A stretch of 5,524 bases of DNA from an uncultured Clostridia bacterium (GCA_934122385.1 CAKOWP010000068.1:1-5524), one strand, 5' to 3'; positions 1 through 5,341 are shown, numbered from the stretch's first letter. Made by a program: numbers and translations. Notes: generated by a model from the letters alone, not told the origin.

Positions 1-50
<50 letters not shown>

Positions 51-62
51 ATCAACATATTC

Positions 63-91
63 ATTATACAACAAATATAACAAATATGCAA
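63..91 (-). promoter_or_regulatory. SigA-type promoter of tRNA-Gly
   Basis: On the minus strand, a TTGCAT -35 box (91-86) is followed by exactly 17 bases and a perfect TATAAT -10 box (68-63). Transcription would start near position 56, leaving only a few bases before the mature tRNA 5' end at 50. The promoter sits just downstream of the pseudouridine synthase stop codon. No terminator hairpin is visible between that stop and the tRNA, so read-through from the upstream gene is also possible. Confidence 0.75.
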
Positions 92-98
92 ATAAAAA

Positions 99-971
99 TC
101 AAAATTTAACATCCCTTAAAACAAACTCCTTACCATTCAAATAATTTAGTAAACCACTATCAGAAGAAAAGGCAAACTTTAATTTATAACTGCAAAGCAT
201 TTGCTGAGACTTCTTAAACAACTTATTAATATCATTTTTTCCATATTTACCATCACCAACAATAGGATATCCCAAATAAGCCAAATGAGCCCTAATCTGA
301 TGAGTTTTTCCAGTTTCAATTTCAACATCTAAAAGAGAAGTATTATCTTTACGTCTTTCCAAAACAGAAAAAGAAGTAATGATTTTAACATAGCCTTTTT
401 TTTGAACATCAGAAATATATACCATAGATTTTTTATTGTCCTTAAACAAATAGGCTTCATCTCTTTTAAAATTTGTAGAAGGAACACCATATACTAAAGC
501 AAGATAATGTTTTTCTATTTTATGATTTTTAAATTTATCAAGTAAAATATTTAAAGACTCTTCATTTTTTGCAAATAAAACTAAACCAGTTGTATTTCTA
601 TCTAATCTATGACATGGCATAGGTTTAAAATCATAATTTGAGTATTTTTTATGAACTATAGTAGTTAATGAATTTTCACCAGTAACTTCAATATTTGCAG
701 GTTTATTTATAATTAAAATATTGTCATCCTCAAAAATAATATTTAAATTAATAGAAGATTTTGAGTCTAACAAAGAATCTGCTATATAAACTAAAATTTC
801 ATCTCCTTCAAAAACAGAAATATCTTTGTTTACACGTTTTCCGTTAATTTTAATATCTTTTTTTCGTAGGGTGTTACAAAAAAGACCATAAGTCAAATTT
901 GGAACATTATCTAATAAAAATTTATTTAATTTTTTTCCATCATATTTTCTATTAACAATTAATTTTTTCAT
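99..971 (-). CDS. RluA-family 23S rRNA-type pseudouridine synthase
   Basis: This 290-residue protein should convert specific uridines in structured RNA, most likely 23S rRNA, to pseudouridine in the cytoplasm. Residues about 13-65 form an N-terminal S4-like RNA-binding domain. The catalytic domain follows. The family signature CHRLDRNTTG at 120-129 holds the catalytic Asp124, KHYLALVYG at 154-162 supplies the conserved tyrosine (Y156), and ETGKTHQIRAHLA at 219-231 and GDGKYG at 239-244 complete the fold. The length suits a RluC/RluD-type enzyme with an S4 domain. Which uridine it modifies cannot be told, so no symbol is given. The ATG at 971-969 fits the usual family N terminus, with the S4 region starting about a dozen residues in, but no Shine-Dalgarno sequence precedes it (see the promoter at 978-1006). 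The gene runs towards the tRNA-Gly gene without an obvious terminator between them. Confidence 0.93.
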   Translation of the reverse strand: MKKLIVNRKYDGKKLNKFLLDNVPNLTYGLFCNTLRKKDIKINGKRVNKDISVFEGDEILVYIADSLLDSKSSINLNIIFEDDNILIINKPANIEVTGENSLTTIVHKKYSNYDFKPMPCHRLDRNTTGLVLFAKNEESLNILLDKFKNHKIEKHYLALVYGVPSTNFKRDEAYLFKDNKKSMVYISDVQKKGYVKIITSFSVLERRKDNTSLLDVEIETGKTHQIRAHLAYLGYPIVGDGKYGKNDINKLFKKSQQMLCSYKLKFAFSSDSGLLNYLNGKEFVLRDVKF

Positions 972-977
972 ATTATT

Positions 978-1006
978 ATTATAATAGATAAAATAAAAAA
1001 AAACAA
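978..1006 (-). promoter_or_regulatory. Promoter of the pseudouridine synthase, probably giving a leaderless mRNA
   Basis: On the minus strand, TTGTTT (1006-1001) and a perfect TATAAT (983-978) are separated by 17 bases. Only six bases lie between the -10 box and the ATG (971-969), so a start about seven bases downstream falls on the first base of the start codon. The stretch between 972 and about 1010 has no GGAGG-like site, which agrees with a leaderless transcript. The -35 box lies just outside the left flanking repeat of the palindromic element. Confidence 0.6.
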
Positions 1007-1009
1007 TAG

Positions 1010-1018
1010 GAAAAATTG
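1010..1018 (+). repeat. Left target-site duplication of the palindromic element
   Basis: GAAAAATTG at 1010-1018 is repeated exactly at 1252-1260, on the outer sides of the 1018-1251 palindrome. Base G1018 can be counted either in the duplication (9 bp) or as the first base of the terminal inverted repeat (8 bp). A direct repeat at exactly these edges is the usual mark of transposition. Confidence 0.75.
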
Positions 1019-1251
1019 TTACAGTTCAGTAAGGGAAATCCCTGAAATACCTGTGAATGATATTTTTCATATTTTCTCAGGTTCCCTACATGATGTTAAC
1101 AAATTCTAATGTAAATACTCTAACAATACCCGAAGGCAGGACCCTTTAGAGCATTTACTTAAGAATTTGTAACACTATTTTGGTCACATTCGAAATATAT
1201 TCAAAATATCATTCACAGGTATTTCAGGGATTTTTCTTACTGAACTGTAAC
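1018..1251. mobile_element. 234-bp hairpin MITE-like element with 49-bp terminal inverted repeats
   Basis: The segment folds on itself around one axis with no net length difference: base i faces base 2269-i from end to end. The outer arms (1018-1066 and 1203-1251) match at 47 of 49 positions. The two exceptions, 1034 and 1035, become G.U pairs if the plus strand is transcribed. A middle section (1067-1098 against 1171-1202) is poorly paired but equal in length on both sides. The inner arms (1099-1123 and 1146-1170) match at 22 of 25 positions and enclose a 22-base loop (1124-1145) that contains CCCGAAGG. No open reading frame of useful size is inside. Long inverted ends, a flanking direct duplication and lack of coding capacity fit a non-autonomous MITE. 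The transposase family is not known. A conserved structured RNA is a weaker alternative. The element lies between the divergent promoters of the pseudouridine synthase and rny and outside both predicted transcripts. Confidence 0.78.
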
Positions 1252-1260
1252 GAAAAATTG
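1252..1260 (+). repeat. Right target-site duplication of the palindromic element
   Basis: GAAAAATTG directly follows the terminal CTGTAAC of the element and copies 1010-1018. The 8-9 bp length fits several DDE-transposase families but does not single one out. Confidence 0.75.
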
Positions 1261-1291
1261 CATAACCTTTTAATAAATTCTCCAAAATCTC

Positions 1292-1320
1292 TTGACAGTT
1301 TACGATAATAAAGATAAAAT
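1292..1320 (+). promoter_or_regulatory. SigA-type promoter of rny
   Basis: A perfect TTGACA -35 box (1292-1297) is followed by a 17-base spacer and TAAAAT (1315-1320). Transcription would start near 1327, giving a leader of about 87 bases. The promoter starts about 30 bases beyond the right flanking repeat of the palindromic element, so the insertion left the core promoter whole. Confidence 0.75.
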
Positions 1321-1413
1321 ATAATAGGTAAGAAAAAAATAATATATTAAAAGAAAAAGAAATATATATTTGATTCGAACATTGAAAATTTAATAAGAAA
1401 GAGGTGTAGATTC

Positions 1414-2955
1414 ATGAATATAGGAATCATAATCGCCGCTGTCTTAATCTCACTTGCAATAGGAACAGTAATAGGAATAGCATACAGAAAAAAAGTTGCA
1501 GAATCTAAAATACACAGTGCAGAAGAGGAATCTAAAAAAATTGTTAGTATGGCAAAAAAGGAAGCAGAAAACTTAAAAAAAGCCAAAATAATTGAAGCTA
1601 AAGAAGAAATAGTAAACAGTAGAAACGAATTAGATCAAGAGATTAAAGAAAGAAGAGGCGAAGTAAAAAGACAAGAAACAAGACTTATTCAAAAAGAAGA
1701 AAATTTAGAAAGACGTGCAGAAAATTATGAAAAGAAAGAAGAAAATCTAAATAAAAGAGAGAAAGAACTAGAAGAAGAAAAACAAAAAATAGAAGAATTG
1801 CATAGTCAAGAACTAAAAGAACTTCAAAGAATAGCATCATTATCAAAAGAAGAAGCTAAAAACATACTTCTAAGAGAAGTTGAAAAAGATATTACTGCAG
1901 AAAAGGCAGCAATAATAAGAGAAGCAAATCAAAAGGCAAAAGATGATGCAAAGAAAAACGCCAGAGAATTGCTAACATATGCAGTTCAGAAATGCGCAGC
2001 AGACCATTCTCAAGAAACTACAGTATCAATTGTAGCACTTCCAAGTGATGAAATGAAAGGAAGAATAATTGGTAGAGAAGGTAGAAACATAAAAGCCTTA
2101 GAAACATTAACAGGAGTAGACCTAATAATAGATGATACACCAGAAGCAGTAGTTCTATCAGGCTTTGACCCATTAAGAAGAGAAGTTGCTAAAATAGCTT
2201 TAGAGAAATTAATTGAAGATGGAAGAATACATCCAGCAAAAATTGAAGAAGTAGTAGAAAAAGCAAAACAAGAATTAGAAGAAACAATTAAAGAAGAAGG
2301 AGAAAGAGCTGCCATAGAAAGTGGAGTAATTGGATTACATCCTGATATAATAAAATTAATTGGAAAACTAAAATATAGGACAAGTTATGGACAAAATGTA
2401 TTAAACCATTCAATAGAAGTTTCAAACTTAGCAAGAATAATGGCAGAAGAACTTGGATTAGATGCAAAACTAGCTAGAAGAGCTGGATTATTACACGACA
2501 TTGGTAAAGCATTAGATCATGATATGGAAGGTACGCACGTAGAAATAGGTGTTGAAATTCTTAAAAAATATAAAGAAAATCCATTAGTTATAAATGCTGT
2601 TGAGGCACATCATGAAGATGTTGAACCACAAACATTAGAAGCTGTTTTAATTCAAGCAGCAGATGCAATTAGTGCATCAAGACCAGGAGCTAGAAGAGAA
2701 ACATTAGAAGCATATATCAAGAGATTACAAAATCTTGAAGAAATTGCAGACTCTTTTGACGGAGTTGAAAAATCATTTGCAATTCAAGCTGGTCGTGAAG
2801 TTAGAATTATTGTTAAACCAGATAAAATCAATGATGACCAAATGACAATTTTAGCTAGAGATGTAGCTAAGAAAGTTGAAAATGAAATGGATTATCCAGG
2901 TCAAATTAAAGTTAATGTTATTAGAGAAACAAGAACTGTTGATTTCGCAAGATAA
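1414..2955 (+). CDS. rny: Ribonuclease Y, membrane-anchored endoribonuclease
   Basis: RNase Y cuts single-stranded mRNA, often near 5' monophosphate ends, and starts bulk mRNA decay in Firmicutes that lack RNase E. It sits on the inner membrane face. The 513 residues show the full family layout. Residues about 3-23 form one transmembrane helix, followed at about 25-200 by a long Lys/Glu-rich coiled coil. A KH RNA-binding domain covers about 205-270 with its GxxG loop GREG at 220-223. An HD domain covers about 325-425, with His332, the His361-Asp362 pair in LLHDIGKA, His399-His400 and Asp417. A conserved C-terminal region follows. Length is close to the B. subtilis protein. The ATG is set by the Shine-Dalgarno AAGAGGTG (1399-1406), seven bases upstream, and by the membrane helix starting at once. 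Codon use changes from ATA-rich to ATT-rich for isoleucine at about the HD motif. The gene ends five bases before a strong terminator. Confidence 0.97.
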   Translation: MNIGIIIAAVLISLAIGTVIGIAYRKKVAESKIHSAEEESKKIVSMAKKEAENLKKAKIIEAKEEIVNSRNELDQEIKERRGEVKRQETRLIQKEENLERRAENYEKKEENLNKREKELEEEKQKIEELHSQELKELQRIASLSKEEAKNILLREVEKDITAEKAAIIREANQKAKDDAKKNARELLTYAVQKCAADHSQETTVSIVALPSDEMKGRIIGREGRNIKALETLTGVDLIIDDTPEAVVLSGFDPLRREVAKIALEKLIEDGRIHPAKIEEVVEKAKQELEETIKEEGERAAIESGVIGLHPDIIKLIGKLKYRTSYGQNVLNHSIEVSNLARIMAEELGLDAKLARRAGLLHDIGKALDHDMEGTHVEIGVEILKKYKENPLVINAVEAHHEDVEPQTLEAVLIQAADAISASRPGARRETLEAYIKRLQNLEEIADSFDGVEKSFAIQAGREVRIIVKPDKINDDQMTILARDVAKKVENEMDYPGQIKVNVIRETRTVDFAR

Positions 2956-2960
2956 AAATA

Positions 2961-3005
2961 AAAAGAGTTGTGACTTATTTAAAAGTCACAACTCTTTTAC
3001 TTTTT
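2961..3005. terminator. Bidirectional intrinsic terminator between rny and the minus-strand small gene
   Basis: A perfect 16-bp stem (2961-2976 with 2983-2998) encloses a 6-base loop ATTTAA. The right side runs into TTTTACTTTTT for plus-strand transcripts. The left side is A-rich, giving a U-rich tail for minus-strand transcripts. The stop codon of the small minus-strand gene (3006-3004) lies in the right T tract, so both convergent genes probably end here. Confidence 0.9.
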
Positions 3006-3270
3006 ACATCAGACTTTTTAATGTTGAAAAATCCATTAAAATATAACCTGAACTGCAAAAAGCCGTTAAAAAATTACATGTGTTTGAATATAGTGATGTG
3101 TCAGTTTGATAGCTCACTATTTTGTCTTGTTCAACCGAATACTCAAGTGAGTAAAAATATTGAGCATTTAGTTTTGAAACATTAAGACTTTTTGCATAAT
3201 CCCGTAACTTTTCAAAAGTTTTTTCGTGTAAAAGCAAGTCTGCTTTTACTAAAAAGAATATATTTCCCAT
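3004..3270 (-). CDS. Small protein of unknown function (88 aa)
   Basis: I do not recognise this protein. The case for a real gene is the very strong Shine-Dalgarno AAGGAGGT (3283-3276 on the minus strand), five bases before the ATG at 3270-3268, the presence of the ORF on the strand opposite its neighbours, and the shared terminator exactly at its end. The protein has no signal peptide or clear membrane helix. It starts MGNIFFLVKADLLLHEKTF, is mixed hydrophobic and charged, and has two cysteines near the C-terminal part (NTCNF and AFCSSGY). It is predicted cytoplasmic. It separates rny from ymdB, which are adjacent in B. subtilis, and is convergent with rny and divergent from ymdB, so it is an insertion into a conserved neighbourhood. 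An overlapping plus-strand ORF in the same region lacks a convincing ribosome-binding site and is treated as its shadow. Confidence 0.72.
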   Translation of the reverse strand: MGNIFFLVKADLLLHEKTFEKLRDYAKSLNVSKLNAQYFYSLEYSVEQDKIVSYQTDTSLYSNTCNFLTAFCSSGYILMDFSTLKSLM

Positions 3271-3294
3271 AGGAAACCTCCTTAAAATATAATG

Positions 3295-3324
3295 TATTTA
3301 CAGTAGACATATATGATATCACAA
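3295..3324 (-). promoter_or_regulatory. Candidate promoter of the small minus-strand gene
   Basis: On the minus strand, TTGTGA (3324-3319) and TAAATA (3300-3295) are 18 bases apart, a weak SigA-like match. A start just downstream would leave a short leader with the strong Shine-Dalgarno site. The same stretch contains the small palindromes CATATATG (3308-3315) and GATATC (3316-3321). The ymdB promoter lies about 20 bases away in the opposite direction. Confidence 0.3.
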
Positions 3325-3343
3325 AAAATGAAAAAATGCAAAC

Positions 3344-3372
3344 TTGATAAATTAAGAAAAATATAGTATTAT
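3344..3372 (+). promoter_or_regulatory. SigA-type promoter of ymdB
   Basis: TTGATA (3344-3349) is followed by 17 bases and TATTAT (3367-3372). An overlapping TATAAT at 3370-3375 would need a 20-base spacer. The start near 3379 gives a leader of about 75 bases. The leader contains two similar purine-rich sites, AGGTGGAGAT (3401-3410) and GGATGGAGAT (3441-3450). Only the second is correctly placed for the ymdB ATG. Confidence 0.6.
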
Positions 3373-3455
3373 AATAAAGAATTAAAATATAGAAAAAATA
3401 AGGTGGAGATAAAAAATAAACAGAATTTTACCTTAGGAAAGGATGGAGATTTAGA

Positions 3456-4229
3456 ATGAAAATTTTAGCAGTTGGAGACATAGTTGGTTCAGCAGGAGTT
3501 AATGAATTAAAATTAAGATTAAAAGAAATAAAAGAAAAAGAAAGTATAGATTTTACAATTGTAAATGGTGAAAATTCAGCAGAAGGAATGGGAATAACAG
3601 AAAAAAACTTTAATGATATAATATCACAAGGTGTAGATTGTGTAACAATGGGAAACCATACTTGGGGAAAAAAAGATATATTTAAATTTATAGATAATCC
3701 AAAAATAATAAGACCAGCAAATTATCCAGAAGGAGTCGTTGGAAAAGGATATAATGTATATGAGTGCAAAGGAAAGAATATAGCAGTTATAAATATCATG
3801 GGAAGAGTTGATATAAACATATTGACAGAAAATCCATTTTTAAAAGCAAAAAAAATAATAGAAAAAATCCAAAATCAAGTAGATATGATATTTATAGATT
3901 TCCACGCAGAGGCAACAGCTGAAAAAATAGCATTGGGATATTACTTAGATGGAAAAGCAACAGCTATATTTGGTACACATACACATGTACAAACAGCTGA
4001 TGAGAAAATTCTACCAAATGGAACTGGATACATAACTGATATAGGAATGACAGGACCAAAATATTCTGTAATAGGAATGGATATAAAAGCATCAATTAAA
4101 CGTTTTGAAACAACATTGCCTGAAAGATATAGAATAGCAGATGGAAAATGTATATTTAATGGAGTAATATTTGATGTTGATGATAATACATCAAAGGTAA
4201 AAGATATAAAAAGAATATATATTGGATAA
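3456..4229 (+). CDS. ymdB: YmdB-type dinuclear metallophosphoesterase (2',3'-cyclic-nucleotide phosphodiesterase)
   Basis: YmdB is a calcineurin-like cytoplasmic phosphodiesterase. In B. subtilis it hydrolyses 2',3'-cyclic nucleotides and affects the choice between motility, biofilm and sporulation. This 257-residue protein keeps all metal and active-site positions expected from the B. subtilis enzyme: Asp8 in AVGDIVG, Glu39 and Asn40 in NGEN, Asn67 and His68 in GNHTW, His150 in DFHAE, and His175 and His177 in GTHTH. The C-terminal part contains DIGMTGP at 195-201. Length is close to the usual family size. The ATG is supported by GGATGGAG (3441-3448), seven bases upstream, and by the metal-binding Asp at residue 8. 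It follows rny in the conserved order but has its own promoter, with the small inverted gene in between. No clear terminator follows, so transcription may continue into spoVS. Confidence 0.95.
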   Translation: MKILAVGDIVGSAGVNELKLRLKEIKEKESIDFTIVNGENSAEGMGITEKNFNDIISQGVDCVTMGNHTWGKKDIFKFIDNPKIIRPANYPEGVVGKGYNVYECKGKNIAVINIMGRVDINILTENPFLKAKKIIEKIQNQVDMIFIDFHAEATAEKIALGYYLDGKATAIFGTHTHVQTADEKILPNGTGYITDIGMTGPKYSVIGMDIKASIKRFETTLPERYRIADGKCIFNGVIFDVDDNTSKVKDIKRIYIG

Positions 4230-4249
4230 AAGCTATAATTTATTACATT

Positions 4250-4262
4250 TACAATTATTGTA
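4250..4262. promoter_or_regulatory. Perfect 13-bp palindrome, operator-like
   Basis: TACAAT-T-ATTGTA is a perfect inverted repeat with one central base, about 20 bases after the ymdB stop. Its AAT-N-ATT core resembles Fur-family boxes (PerR, Fur, Zur), but the outer bases do not fit any of those sites well. It is about 90 bases upstream of the spoVS promoter and has no T tract, so it is not a typical terminator. Confidence 0.3.
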
Positions 4263-4349
4263 TATGACATAAGATTTAAAAATAAAAATATAATTGTCGA
4301 AAAAAGATTTTTATTGCGATGAAAACTTGAAAAAATTTCCAGAAAACTA

Positions 4350-4378
4350 TTTACAATTTTTTCCAGAAGATATAAAAT
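4350..4378 (+). promoter_or_regulatory. Candidate promoter of spoVS with a TTTCCAGAA direct repeat
   Basis: TTTACA (4350-4355), a 17-base spacer and TAAAAT (4373-4378) form a SigA-like promoter with a leader of about 44 bases. The 9-mer TTTCCAGAA occurs just upstream of the -35 box (4336-4344) and again in the spacer (4360-4368), 24 bases apart. In B. subtilis spoVS is under SigH, but I see no good SigH site here. Confidence 0.5.
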
Positions 4379-4428
4379 AGCATCATAAAAGTTGCAACAA
4401 AAAAATTATAATTAGGAGGCAAAAGAAA

Positions 4429-4692
4429 ATGGAAATTCTAAAAATTTCATCAAAATCAAACCCTAATTCAGTAGCAGGAGCAATAGCTGGATTAGTTAAA
4501 GAATCAAACAAAGCAGAAATGCAAGCAATTGGAGCAGGAGCATTAAATCAAGCTGTAAAAGCAGTAGCAATAGCAAGAGGATTTGTAGCACCATCAGGAG
4601 TGGATTTAGTATGTATACCAGCTTTTGCAGAAGTAGAAGTAGAGGGAGAAGATAGAACAGGAATAAAGCTTATTGTTGAATCAAGAGCTTAA
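4429..4692 (+). CDS. spoVS: Stage V sporulation protein S
   Basis: SpoVS is a small, highly conserved Alba-like protein. In B. subtilis its loss blocks progress of sporulation at stage V and affects septation. Its molecular partner is not well defined, and nucleic-acid binding is suggested by the fold. This copy has 87 residues, one or two from the usual length, and shows the typical uninterrupted sequence: MEILKISSKSNPNSVAGAIA at the start, then EMQAIGAGALNQAVKAVAIA (about 30-49), GFVAPSGVDLVCIPAF and a C-terminal IKLIVESRA. The ATG follows AGGAGG (4414-4419) by nine bases. It lies after ymdB as in other Firmicutes and is closed by a terminator, so it can be made alone or together with ymdB. 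Its presence argues for a spore-former or a recent descendant of one, though the family also occurs in some non-sporulating bacteria. Confidence 0.97.
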   Translation: MEILKISSKSNPNSVAGAIAGLVKESNKAEMQAIGAGALNQAVKAVAIARGFVAPSGVDLVCIPAFAEVEVEGEDRTGIKLIVESRA

Positions 4693-4704
4693 TATAGAAA
4701 TTAT

Positions 4705-4740
4705 AAAAAGACATTTTGCTAGTAACAGAATGTCTTTTTA
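4705..4740 (+). terminator. Intrinsic terminator of spoVS
   Basis: A 14-bp stem (4705-4718 with 4726-4739, one U.G pair) encloses the loop CTAGTAA and ends in a run of T. It begins 12 bases after the spoVS stop codon. The A-rich left side may also allow function on the minus strand. Confidence 0.88.
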
Positions 4741-4773
4741 AGTGTTAAAAATTAAAATACAACAAAATTAAAC

Positions 4774-4801
4774 TTGACAATGAAAAATAAGTATGTAAAA
4801 A
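4774..4801 (+). promoter_or_regulatory. Candidate SigA-type promoter of the dUTPase gene
   Basis: A perfect TTGACA (4774-4779) is followed, after 16 bases, by TAAAAA (4796-4801). The -10 box is weak. A start near 4808 would put the 4817-4858 hairpin in a leader of about 70 bases. The terminator directly upstream makes a separate promoter necessary. Confidence 0.5.
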
Positions 4802-4816
4802 TAGAAAAGAAAAATA

Positions 4817-4858
4817 GCTTTGCATTCAAAATTTCGAAAGACGATGGATAGGCAAAGC
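4817..4858 (+). promoter_or_regulatory. Stem-loop in the dUTPase mRNA leader
   Basis: GCTTTGC (4817-4823) and GCAAAGC (4852-4858) are perfect complements and enclose 28 bases that include the palindrome TTTCGAAA (4832-4839). The stem ends a few bases before the ribosome-binding region (4862-4873). It could affect translation of the dUTPase. It matches no complete riboswitch I know. Confidence 0.4.
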
Positions 4859-4879
4859 GAGAAAGGAATGGAGTTTAAA

Positions 4880-5341
4880 ATGGAAAAAATAAGAGGATTT
4901 GAGGTAGCAAAAGGATTTGAAGAAAAAGGAATAAATCTACCAATAAGAAAAACAAAATATTCAGCAGGATATGACATAGAAGCAGCAGAAGATGTAACAA
5001 TACCAAGCTTTAAGAAGGGAATGGCACCAACACTAATAAAAACAGGAATAAAAGCATATATGCAAGATGACGAAGTATTAATGCTATATAACAGAAGTTC
5101 TAATCCAAAGAAAAAAGGACTAATATTAGCAAATAGTGTGGGAGTAATAGACAAAGACTACTATGGAAATCCAGACAATGATGGACATATAATGTTTGCT
5201 TTTTACAATATAAAAGAAGAAGATATAACAATAAAAAAAGGCGAAGCAATAGGACAAGGGGTATTCCAAAAGTATTTTGTAACAGATGATGATATAGCAG
5301 AGGGTGAAAGAGTAGGCGGATTTGGTTCAACGTCAAAATAA
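4880..5341 (+). CDS. dut: dUTP diphosphatase, trimeric type (dUTPase)
   Basis: The enzyme hydrolyses dUTP to dUMP and pyrophosphate, keeping uracil out of DNA and supplying dUMP for thymidylate synthesis. From the ATG at 4880 the protein has 153 residues and all five trimeric dUTPase motifs: SAGYDIEA (28-35, with Asp32), NRSSNPKKKG (71-80), NSVGVIDKDYYGNPDNDGHI (85-104, with Asp91), GEAIGQGVFQKY (121-132) and the flexible C-terminal RVGGFGSTSK (144-153). Several in-frame starts exist upstream: TTG 4820, ATG 4844 and ATG 4868. The 4880 start is preferred because homologs begin close to the IRGFEV segment and GGAG (4870-4873) is six bases upstream. The 4868 ATG directly abuts AAAGGA, and the TTG lies inside a hairpin. 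No phage genes are visible nearby, so a host housekeeping role is the simplest reading. Confidence 0.93.
   Translation: MEKIRGFEVAKGFEEKGINLPIRKTKYSAGYDIEAAEDVTIPSFKKGMAPTLIKTGIKAYMQDDEVLMLYNRSSNPKKKGLILANSVGVIDKDYYGNPDNDGHIMFAFYNIKEEDITIKKGEAIGQGVFQKYFVTDDDIAEGERVGGFGSTSK

Noticed and set aside
1018..1251. CRISPR array or rho-independent terminator pair
   Set aside because: The repeats are inverted, not direct and periodic. The element lies upstream of both flanking genes rather than after them, and has no T tract at its stem ends.
2010..2315. Minus-strand ORF inside rny
   Set aside because: It lies fully within the conserved KH-coding part of rny. Its Ser-rich translation is typical of an antisense shadow.
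2970..3185. Plus-strand ORF of 71 codons after rny
   Set aside because: It starts inside the rny terminator, lacks a ribosome-binding site and overlaps the minus-strand gene, which has a near-perfect Shine-Dalgarno.
3399..3435. Hairpin TAAGGT/ACCTTA in the ymdB leader
   Set aside because: A 6-bp stem with a 25-base loop is too weak to call a regulatory structure from one sequence.
3941..4270. Minus-strand ORF over the end of ymdB
   Set aside because: It is antisense to the metal-binding GTHTH region of ymdB, with no ribosome-binding site or family signal.
4817..4873. c-di-GMP-I (GEMM) riboswitch in the dUTPase leader
   Set aside because: Only short fragments (CGAAAG, GCAAAGC) fit. The first GCAAA-type strand and the second helix with its receptor are absent before the start codon.
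4820..4879. N-terminal extension of dUTPase from the TTG at 4820
   Set aside because: The extra 20 residues are basic and do not resemble the family N terminus. The TTG lies in a hairpin, and the ATG at 4880 has GGAG six bases upstream.
4768..5154. Minus-strand ORF opposite dUTPase (and 5100-5336)
   Set aside because: Both are low-complexity hydrophobic shadows of the A-rich dUTPase coding strand.
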